Assembly: GCA_014728175.1 (NCBI GenBank)
Contig: WJMA01000002.1
Location: 1-32,424 of the forward strand
Source of the DNA: Candidatus Fermentibacterota bacterium
GTDB taxonomy: Bacteria; Fermentibacterota; Fermentibacteria; Fermentibacterales; JCC-6
Length of the DNA stretch: 32,424 nucleotides
Reading direction: 5' to 3'
Part shown: in pieces, positions 1-5,907 of the stretch
Layout: each line of letters starts with the position of its first letter
Numbering within the stretch: position 1 is the first letter of the stretch
Translations under genes and position numbers: made by a program
Notes under the pieces: model-generated
What the model was told of the DNA's origin: nothing
What the model saw: the letters and a program-made list of their open reading frames with translations, nothing else
Database searches by the model: none

Positions 1-2
1 AT

Positions 3-385
3 TACGTCGTTCCCGATACGGACCAAACCCTCTGTTTCGACACGACCACGGCGATCGACCCTCCGGATCCCGGGCAGGCCTTCTACGGCCAGGATGCTCA
101 GTTCTACGGACCGGCGCCGCCTCCTCGACCTACCTTGAGGTAGCAGGTTCCAATCCCTTCGAAAGCTCGGCCCTGATCGAGTACGGCCTGACCTCCCGGG
201 GATGCGTCGATATCTCCGTGTACGACATCTGCGGCAGAAGAACAGCCACTCTTGCAAGCGGGGTGCGGTCGGCGGGAATCGGCTCTGTCGGATGGGACGC
301 AAGCGATCAGCCACCGGGGGTTTAGGTTTGCGTTCTGCGCTGGTCGGGTGGAACTCTCAGCGAAAGGCTTACGCTGGCCCGCTGA
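3..385 (+). pseudogene. Decayed secreted protein: DUF1566-like start plus C-terminal sorting domain
   Basis: Two frames carry pieces of one recognisable secreted protein. Frame 3 (3-143) reads YVVPDTDQTLCF...GQAFYGQDAQFYG, the typical entry into a DUF1566 (Lcl C-terminal) domain, and ends at TAG 141-143. Frame 2, from about 128, reads STYLEVAGSNPFESSALIEY and then a FlgD-like/type IX-style sorting domain (VYDICGRRTATL, GIGSVGWDASDQPPGV). That frame hits TAG at 323-325, where the family normally has the Tyr of GVYxxxL, then continues sensibly (VCVLRWSGGTLSERLTLAR) to TGA 383-385. So there are at least two lesions: a frame change near 100-130 and a Tyr-to-amber change. The missing body of the DUF1566 domain suggests a deletion as well. 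The upstream end lies outside the window. It converges on the gene ending at 398, 12 bases away. A sequencing error could explain one lesion but hardly all of them. Confidence 0.7.
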
Positions 386-397
386 CCCTTCGGAGTC

Positions 398-1858
398 CTA
401 CTCGCCGATGTCCTCGCTTATGCACCAGTTGGGCTTGCCCGTCAGGTTGAGGAGGTAACGCATACCGTCTATCCTCAACGCCGGGGGGGGGAACCTGGGC
501 CCGAAGGGCGCCAGGCAAAGGAAGTGTCGGGGGTCGGGCAGCTCTCGCAGCGTAAGGTCTATGTGGGGCCTCGGCACGGGTCTGGCAGGGAACTCGGCCA
601 TGTGGGAGATAAGCAGGTCGCGGAGCTCCGGCCACTCGCCGCCGTTCTTGCTGAAGCCAGCGGCCATGGCGTGTCCGCCGGCGCTGGTGAGACGGTCCTT
701 CAGAGATACCAGGAACCGGGCCATGTCCCAGTCGCCCATGGAGCGGGCCTCGCCGGTGAAGGTGCCGTCGCTGCGGCGGGCCACTACGATCGCTCCCCGG
801 CGGCAGATCTTGCACAGCTTGCTGGCCAGGGTACCGCCCATCCCCGAGGGCATCTCGTCCATCTTGACCAGCACCATCCCGTAGGCGTCGGCCTGCGGGT
901 CCTTCAACTCCATGGCCCGCCTGACTATCTTCGAGAGCACTCCCCCCCTGTTCATGCTGCGCTTGCTCATCTCGGCCCAGCTGCGGCGACAGGAATCCTC
1001 GTCGTTGCTGAACATGAAGTTGAGCATCCGGTCTATCCCCGAGCCGGAGCCCTTGCCCACGGTGGATGTTATGTCGTGGCGGACCATGCTGGCCGACCAG
1101 GCGTTGCCCTCGCCGGGCCAGGAGTCCATCAGCACCTTCAGCCCAGCGGTCAGGTTGTCCCGGCGGATCAGCGACCAGCGGTGCAGAAGGTAACGGTTCC
1201 ATCCGATCAACGGAACCCGGTCGGACACCGTCCCCAGGGCCACGGCGGCCAGCAGCTGGTCGTCGTCCTCCCACCGGGGATACACCGCGGTCAGGGCGCA
1301 GTACAGCACGCCGCATCCGGCCAGTACCGTCCCTTCGGAGTCGTTCTTCTGGGGGTTCACCATGCCGTGAACTGCCGGCAGGGGGTCGTTGAGGGTGTGA
1401 TGGTCGGTCACCACCACCCGGGCGCCTCGCTTCCGGGCCCAGTCGACGCCCCTTACCGCCGTACATCCGTAGTCGACGGTCATCAGGAGGTCTCCCTCCC
1501 GCAGGTGGGGCTCCATACGCTCCGGCTGAAGCCCGTAGTCCTCCGACTCCCGGCGGGGAACTATGGGAATGACGTGGAAGCCTTCCCCCCGCAGCACCCG
1601 CAGACCCACGAACAGGCCGGTTATGCCGTCCATGTCGTCGTGGCCGTAGAGGACTATCTTGCCGCCGCGGAGGCGTACTCCCAGCAGCTCCTTGCGCAGT
1701 ACCTCCACGTCGGAAAGCTCGGTCCCCCAGGGGGGCCGGTCGGGAAGCCAGACCACCGCCGGGGCGCTGGCGCTGGGGTAACGGTTACGGAGAAGGTCCA
1801 GGGCATACCCCCGTATCCTCCGCCGCCTGGCTTTGGCGGACAACCCCTCCTTCTGCAT
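398..1858 (-). CDS. RecJ-like DHH/DHHA1 phosphoesterase (single-strand DNA or oligonucleotide nuclease)
   Basis: A 486-residue cytoplasmic protein of the DHH superfamily, which hydrolyses phosphodiester bonds with two metal ions (RecJ, NrnA and archaeal RecJ-like nucleases). The motifs appear in order: GHDDMDG (72-78), DYG (129-131), TDHH (151-154), GTVSD (209-213), and the C-terminal DHHA1 substrate motif SAGGH (392-396). It is shorter than Escherichia coli RecJ (about 577), and motif I has His where RecJ usually has Asp (GDYDVDG), as in archaeal or NrnA-like members. RecJ proper is therefore not certain. ATG at 1858 follows TAAGGAC at a good distance. The gene is transcribed away from the barrel-HhH gene at 1997 and converges on the pseudogene. 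Likely role: single-strand DNA end processing in repair or recombination, or clearing short oligonucleotides. Confidence 0.85.
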   Translation of the reverse strand: MQKEGLSAKARRRRIRGYALDLLRNRYPSASAPAVVWLPDRPPWGTELSDVEVLRKELLGVRLRGGKIVLYGHDDMDGITGLFVGLRVLRGEGFHVIPIVPRRESEDYGLQPERMEPHLREGDLLMTVDYGCTAVRGVDWARKRGARVVVTDHHTLNDPLPAVHGMVNPQKNDSEGTVLAGCGVLYCALTAVYPRWEDDDQLLAAVALGTVSDRVPLIGWNRYLLHRWSLIRRDNLTAGLKVLMDSWPGEGNAWSASMVRHDITSTVGKGSGSGIDRMLNFMFSNDEDSCRRSWAEMSKRSMNRGGVLSKIVRRAMELKDPQADAYGMVLVKMDEMPSGMGGTLASKLCKICRRGAIVVARRSDGTFTGEARSMGDWDMARFLVSLKDRLTSAGGHAMAAGFSKNGGEWPELRDLLISHMAEFPARPVPRPHIDLTLRELPDPRHFLCLAPFGPRFPPPALRIDGMRYLLNLTGKPNWCISEDIGE

Positions 1859-1933
1859 GTGCAGTCCTTAGACGTGTGGTGCCAAATCAAATTCTACAGC
1901 GCAACCATACACCGTCTAGCAAGCGGGGGCCAC

Positions 1934-1956
1934 TGTCAAGCTCCACTTTTTGTCAA
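1934..1956 (-). promoter_or_regulatory. Two TTGACA boxes in tandem, divergent intergenic region
   Basis: The 138-base gap between the divergent genes at 1858 and 1997 holds two perfect TTGACA hexamers on the minus strand (1951-1956 and 1934-1939), repeating every 17 bases. They look like -35 boxes for the RecJ-like gene, but neither has a convincing -10 box at 16-18 bases, so the promoter assignment is weak. On the plus strand a purine-rich GAGAGAGG about 11 bases before ATG 1997 could be a ribosome site. Confidence 0.3.
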
Positions 1957-1996
1957 CCCCTTGAAATTTCTGCCCGGAGAGAGGAAAATAGGTTAA

Positions 1997-3052
1997 ATGA
2001 AGGGTATCGCTCCCCTCGTCGTTGCTGCGGCGACGGCGGTGGCGGCTTTTGAGCAGGTAGTTCCGTCCCCGTGGCTTGGTGGAGGTGCCTCATCGGCACT
2101 CTTCACGCACTCACCGCTGGCCATTGCCTCCAACCCGGCCACGCTGGGGCTGCTAGAATCCTCCTCCTTTGCAGCCTCCGCCTGCAGGCCCTACGGTCTG
2201 CAGCCGCTGGACAGGCTCGCGGCCGCGGGTTCCTGGACCGGCCGCTCGGTGGCCGCCGGGGGAGCGATCACCCTCTCCGGCGACTCCGATTACAGCGAGG
2301 TCTCGCTTCTGGGCGGGGCCTCGTTTCGTCTGGCCCGGGGCCTGCTGCTGGGAGGCTCCGCCGCGGCCCGGAGGCTGCAGATCTCCGGCTACGGCACGGC
2401 CAGCGGTTACTCCGCCGATGCCGGGCTGGTCTACTCCCCCCTCCCGGGAGTTTACGGAACCACCTGCATCAGAGGGCTGGTGCGAACCGGTCTGGGCGAG
2501 TCGGGCGACCCGGCCTGCCCCCGCAGCCTGGACGTCGCGGTGGGGGTTTGTCCGGCGGAGAGGGTAACCGCGGCGGTCGGCCTTCGAAGGCGGGAGGGCT
2601 TCGGTCCGGAGGTGTCTCTGTTCTCCGGCTTCAGCCCGGTGCCGGCGGTCCGGCTGGGGGGGGCGATGCTCACCGATCCCCTGCGGTTCACCGTCTCGCT
2701 CTCCCTCAGCGTTTCAAGCGCGGAGATCTCCTACGGCCTCTCCCACCACTCCACCCTTCCTGCCACCCATCTGGTGTCGCTCTGCTGGGGCGGGGGTGCC
2801 TTCCGGCCGGAGCCGATCCCGGCCGGCGATCACCAGGAGGGGCCGACGGAGGTCTCCTTCCCCCTGGACGTAAACGCCGCCACCGAGGAGCAGCTGCAGG
2901 CCATACCCGGGGTGGGCCCGGTCAAGGCGTCCGCCATCCGGGCCTTCGTACTCCGCAACGGCCCCGTGGCCAGCGTGGACGAGCTGATAGACGCCCCGGG
3001 GGTGGGCCCTTCCCTGCTGGAGGTTCTGCGGCAGTACCTGGTGGTTCCTTGA
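1997..3052 (+). CDS. PorV-like outer-membrane barrel protein with C-terminal ComEA-type helix-hairpin-helix domain
   Basis: 351 residues. The N-terminus is a short signal peptide (MKGIAPLVVAAATAVAAF). The next 270 or so residues look like a PorV/UPF0164-type beta barrel: a Gly-rich start, the SNPATLGLL motif (compare YNPAGLA in that family) and alternating strands. After a polar linker, residues 292-351 are a ComEA-like double helix-hairpin-helix: VNAATEEQLQAIPGVGPVKA, then a second hairpin APGVGPSLLEVL at about 333-344. ComEA is the DNA receptor of natural transformation, and such domains bind double-stranded DNA without sequence preference. Since the protein is exported, the HhH part should sit in the periplasm or at the surface. 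It shares TTGA with the next gene, so the two are translationally coupled. Fusing a barrel to a ComEA module is unusual; a DNA-uptake role is an inference. Confidence 0.75.
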   Translation: MKGIAPLVVAAATAVAAFEQVVPSPWLGGGASSALFTHSPLAIASNPATLGLLESSSFAASACRPYGLQPLDRLAAAGSWTGRSVAAGGAITLSGDSDYSEVSLLGGASFRLARGLLLGGSAAARRLQISGYGTASGYSADAGLVYSPLPGVYGTTCIRGLVRTGLGESGDPACPRSLDVAVGVCPAERVTAAVGLRRREGFGPEVSLFSGFSPVPAVRLGGAMLTDPLRFTVSLSLSVSSAEISYGLSHHSTLPATHLVSLCWGGGAFRPEPIPAGDHQEGPTEVSFPLDVNAATEEQLQAIPGVGPVKASAIRAFVLRNGPVASVDELIDAPGVGPSLLEVLRQYLVVP

Positions 3053-4539
3053 GATTACTGCTGGTCCTGGCCCTTTTCGGACTGGCCGCGGGTGGCGACC
3101 TGCGGATTCGTCTGCAGCGACGGTTCCCCTCTTGCCGAGGGGTACTGGAGGGCGCCTACGCCGGCGACGGCTACAGTTATTTGCAAAGGCTGAGGTTCTC
3201 GGCGGCCGGAATGGACCTTTCGGTGCTGTCGGAGAAGGACCGGGGCGAGGAATGGGATGATCTGATCTGCGGAGGGCTGGGGTACTCCCCGGGCAAGGGC
3301 GGCCTTCTGCGATCGGTCTCGGCCGGCTGGCTGAGAACCCGGCTGGGATCCGGCCTGGTCCTGGCCCACCCGGGGGGATGGTCGGGCTCCAGCTTCTCCG
3401 GCGCCAGCAAGTCCCCTTCCATCGACGCCAGGCTGCGGCCGGCCAGGGGCAGCTGGGCCTGCGACGGCCAGGGGCTCACCGGCGCCGGGGCCGAGCTGTT
3501 CGTGGGGGGCGTGGACCTCTGGCTGCTGCAGGGCGTTTCCCGGGTCGACCCCTCGGAGGGGGGCTACCACCGGACCAGCGGCGAGCGGGAGTCCAGGGGC
3601 TCGCTTCTGGAGGTTCTGAGCGCCCTGAGGGCGGAGTGGAGGTTCCTGGGGTTATCGGCGGCCTCCTCTTGGCCGGCCGAAGACGACTCCCCTTCCTGGA
3701 AGCGGGCCGGGGTGGACTGCCGCTGGGCCCGGGAGAGCTTCGTGCTGGCCGGCGAGCTGGCCGTGGGGCAGGACTCCTCTGGAACCACCACCGCCTTCTG
3801 GGTGGCGCCGGCGCAGGAGCTGGAGCGCTTTCGGCACTGTTTCGCGCTGTTCGGCCGTCCGGAGGCCTTCCCCGACCGCCGGGGGAACGTACCGGTGGGA
3901 GAGGACTGCGACCTGGGGGCCAGGTACGGCCTGCGGTGCCGCCCGGTGGACGGGGTTCGGGTTGCGGGAAGGCTGGAGGGCCTGGCCCGGGAGGGCGACG
4001 ACGAGACTGAGGCCTCCGGGGAGGTGTCAATGCGCCCCGCCCCCCGGATGCAGGCAGTGGCCGGGTTGAGGTACGGCTGGGAGGGCGCCGGCAGGTCCTG
4101 GAGGTCCCTTCTCAAGCTGAGCTGGGAGCCCCACGCCATGGTTGGCCTGTCCACCAGGCTTCAGCTTACCGGTTACGCCGACTCCGGGGAGGACACCACC
4201 GAGAGCGGCTCGGCGGCCGAGCTTCGGTTGAGCTACCGCCCGGCCAGGCGGCTGCGGTTCCGGGTGGGGACGGTGGCCTTCGACACCGACGGCTACGACT
4301 CCCGGGTCTACGCCGCGGAGCTGGCCTTTCCCGGGCAGTTCGGCTCGGCGGCCCTGTACGGAGGGGGATTCCTGCTGCAGGGCTCGGTATCCCTGGAGGC
4401 TGCCCCGGGGATGTTCGTAAGGGCCCGGGGGCTGTGGGAGCGAAGGGAGAACGTGGAGACGATGGGCTCGGGATGGGAGGAGACCGAGGGCGACGGCAGG
4501 ACCACCGTCGGCCTGCAGCTGGACTACGCTTTTCCCTAG
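3049..4539 (+). CDS. Exported outer-membrane beta-barrel-like protein, coupled to the barrel-HhH gene
   Basis: 496 residues if it starts at TTG 3049, whose last two bases belong to the previous gene's stop codon (TTGA overlap). This start gives a clean signal peptide, MRLLLVLALFGLAAGG, at the very N-terminus; any earlier start lies inside the preceding gene. The rest is rich in Gly, Ser, Trp, Tyr and alternating hydrophobic strands, with no cytoplasmic-type domain. It ends in LQLDYAFP, a C-terminal beta-strand with an aromatic near-final residue as in many outer-membrane barrels. No named family was recognised. Overlap with the barrel-HhH gene suggests a two-part outer-membrane complex. A candidate promoter for the next gene lies just downstream, so the operon may end here. 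Confidence 0.7.
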   Translation: MRLLLVLALFGLAAGGDLRIRLQRRFPSCRGVLEGAYAGDGYSYLQRLRFSAAGMDLSVLSEKDRGEEWDDLICGGLGYSPGKGGLLRSVSAGWLRTRLGSGLVLAHPGGWSGSSFSGASKSPSIDARLRPARGSWACDGQGLTGAGAELFVGGVDLWLLQGVSRVDPSEGGYHRTSGERESRGSLLEVLSALRAEWRFLGLSAASSWPAEDDSPSWKRAGVDCRWARESFVLAGELAVGQDSSGTTTAFWVAPAQELERFRHCFALFGRPEAFPDRRGNVPVGEDCDLGARYGLRCRPVDGVRVAGRLEGLAREGDDETEASGEVSMRPAPRMQAVAGLRYGWEGAGRSWRSLLKLSWEPHAMVGLSTRLQLTGYADSGEDTTESGSAAELRLSYRPARRLRFRVGTVAFDTDGYDSRVYAAELAFPGQFGSAALYGGGFLLQGSVSLEAAPGMFVRARGLWERRENVETMGSGWEETEGDGRTTVGLQLDYAFP

Positions 4540-4552
4540 GGGGCCGGGACGC

Positions 4553-4580
4553 TTGCGGCGGGCGGGGAGTCTGCTATCTT
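4553..4580 (+). promoter_or_regulatory. Candidate promoter of the dCMP deaminase gene
   Basis: TTGCGG (4553-4558), a 16-base spacer, then TATCTT (4575-4580), in the 80-base gap before TTG 4620. The same -10 hexamer, TATCTT, appears in the candidate valS promoter. Prediction by eye only. Confidence 0.4.
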
Positions 4581-4619
4581 AAGCTCTCGACTTCGGCTCT
4601 AGGATGGAGAGGAAACCGC

Positions 4620-5123
4620 TTGAGACCTTCCTGGGACGAGTACTTCCTCAAGCTGGCGATGCTGGCCAGCGAGAGGGCCACCTGCCCCAGAATGCACTGC
4701 GGCTGCGTAATCGTTAAGAACAAGTACGTCCTCTCCACCGGGTACAACGGCTCTCTTCCCGGAGCCGCCCACTGTGATGAAGAGGGCTGCCTGATAGTCG
4801 ACGACCACTGCGTGAGGACCAACCACGCCGAGATGAACGCCATCTGCCAGGCGGCCCGGCAAGGGGTGTCCCTGGACGGGGCGACCGCGTACGTTACGAA
4901 CATGCCCTGCACCACATGCGCGAAAGCCCTGGCCATAGCGGGGATACGGAGGGTGGTGGTTTTCTCCGACTACCACGATTCGCTGGCGGAGCGCTTCTTC
5001 GAGAAGGCGGGAGTTCAACTGGACCGGGTGGCCGCTCCCGGCCGGGAGATAAACTACGATCTGGAAAGCTACAGCTCCGCCCGCCCGTTCGACGAGCAGA
5101 AGCCCGAAAGCACGAAGGGCTGA
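4620..5123 (+). CDS. Deoxycytidylate (dCMP) deaminase, ComEB family
   Basis: 167 residues. It converts dCMP to dUMP in the cytoplasm, feeding thymidylate synthesis. The zinc site is complete: His-Ala-Glu in TNHAEMNA (HAE 69-71), with Cys ligands in MPCTTC (PCTTC 96-100). The family signature GYNGSLPG (41-48) and the extra Cys cluster HCDEEGC (51-57) separate it from cytidine and tRNA deaminases. TTG 4620 is chosen because GGAGAGG lies 7 bases upstream and the protein then begins MRPSWDEYF, as in homologues; a longer reading would run into the previous gene. ComEB is encoded beside comEA in Bacillus subtilis. Here it follows the gene carrying a ComEA-like domain by one gene, which may be chance. 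Length is typical. Confidence 0.92.
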   Translation: MRPSWDEYFLKLAMLASERATCPRMHCGCVIVKNKYVLSTGYNGSLPGAAHCDEEGCLIVDDHCVRTNHAEMNAICQAARQGVSLDGATAYVTNMPCTTCAKALAIAGIRRVVVFSDYHDSLAERFFEKAGVQLDRVAAPGREINYDLESYSSARPFDEQKPESTKG

Positions 5124-5141
5124 GAGGCCTTCTTCAGCCTT
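5115..5141. terminator. Hairpin shared by two converging genes
   Basis: GGCTGA (5118-5123) pairs with TCAGCC (5134-5139) across a 10-base loop, and an AAG/CTT extension is possible with one bulge. The stem contains the stop codons of both converging genes (TGA ending at 5123, and 5134-5136 on the minus strand). There is no clear T-run, so this is only a possible bidirectional terminator. Confidence 0.35.
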
Positions 5142-5805
5142 CCAGCTGTTTGCGAAGGAGCTTTACAAGAAGGCCGTACAGCTCCGGCTCCGAGCCGGGA
5201 TCTACCTCGATCTGAAGAGCCAGCTTTATCGGCGCTCCTCCCTGCAAGGACATGGCCCGCTTCAGAACGTCGGCCGCCTCTTTGTCCGGGGTGGCCTCCT
5301 CGGGCTCCTTCTTCTCCTCCTTTTTCTCCTCTTCCTGTCCCTCCTCGGCCTCCGGCTTGGCGGGCTTCAGCGGCTCGTCCACCGCCGCGTCGAAGTCCGA
5401 CAGGTCGCAGAGAACCTTGAAGGTGAGGATCATGTAGGCGGCCTCCTGGTCGGAGGCGTCGGTCTCCTCCTTGAAGAACGACATCAGGGAGGCGCCGTCG
5501 GTGGCCGTCGCCGCTGCCGGTATCTTCTCGAACAGCTTCCAGTAGCCGGTCATCACCGCGCTTCCCAGAAGGCCGGGAGCCCGGTTGCGGTCGCGGCTCC
5601 TCTTCCAGATCTCCGTAGGCTTGCCCTTGTCGTCCACGTAACCGAGGAACTCGAGAAGCTCCAGGAGCTTGGCGTCCGTGCCCCTTCTGAAGCCTTCCTT
5701 CTCCAGGTACTTGGCGTCCACCTTACCCGGCGGCTCCTTGCTCTTTATCAGGTTGAAAAGCTTCTCTACTATCCCCGGATCGTGTAGGGCGGGGAATGCG
5801 ACCAC
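5134..5805 (-). CDS. DUF5343 family protein
   Basis: 223 residues, soluble and without a signal peptide. The first 130 or so residues match the pattern of DUF5343: FPALHDPGIVEKLFNLIKS, the block KYLEKEGFRRGTDAKLLELL, a following FLGYVDDKGKPTEIWKR, and later SFFKEETDASDQEAAYMILT with KVLCDLSDF. These look like a winged-helix-type unit followed by a helical unit. A very acidic and basic low-complexity stretch (EEGQEEEKKEEKKEPEEA) then leads to an amphipathic C-terminal region. Molecular function is unknown for the family. The start is GTG 5805 because AGGAGG lies 5 bases before it. It has its own candidate promoter and converges on the dCMP deaminase gene. Nothing nearby resembles a defence or toxin system. 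Confidence 0.75.
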   Translation of the reverse strand: MVAFPALHDPGIVEKLFNLIKSKEPPGKVDAKYLEKEGFRRGTDAKLLELLEFLGYVDDKGKPTEIWKRSRDRNRAPGLLGSAVMTGYWKLFEKIPAAATATDGASLMSFFKEETDASDQEAAYMILTFKVLCDLSDFDAAVDEPLKPAKPEAEEGQEEEKKEEKKEPEEATPDKEAADVLKRAMSLQGGAPIKLALQIEVDPGSEPELYGLLVKLLRKQLEG

Positions 5806-5850
5806 TCCACCCTCCTTTCGAAGAACCCCTGCATTGAGGTCACCTGCCTA

Positions 5851-5878
5851 TTCTTACACAACGCCGCCCGGCTGCCAA
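5851..5878 (-). promoter_or_regulatory. Candidate promoter of the DUF5343 gene
   Basis: On the minus strand TTGGCA (5873-5878), a 16-base spacer and TAAGAA (5851-5856). It would leave a leader of roughly 40 bases before GTG 5805. By eye only. Confidence 0.4.
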
Positions 5879-5889
5879 GACTCTCCGCC

Positions 5890-5903
5890 GGCCCTTCGGG
5901 GCC
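5890..5903 (-). terminator. Compact GC hairpin after valS
   Basis: A perfect inverted repeat GGCCC-TTCG-GGGCC on the plus strand (loop CGAA on the minus strand) lies 4 bases past the valS stop codon. No T-run follows, so it may instead be an RNA-stabilising 3' hairpin or a Rho-dependent end. Confidence 0.4.
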
Positions 5904-5907
5904 ACGA

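Noticed and set aside
323-325. TAG read as an amino acid (stop-codon recoding) in the left-edge gene
   Set aside because: TAG is the normal end of several intact genes (398, 4537, 13595, 20364, 25758, 31219) and RF1 is encoded; the same gene also has a frame change.
524-1996. A long open frame on the plus strand opposite the RecJ-like gene
   Set aside because: Its protein has no recognisable domain, no ribosome site, and lies opposite a gene with all DHH motifs. Long antisense frames are expected at this GC content.
5134-5805. DUF5343 gene as part of a defence island
   Set aside because: Neighbours are dCMP deaminase and valS; no nuclease, toxin, helicase or mobile gene nearby.
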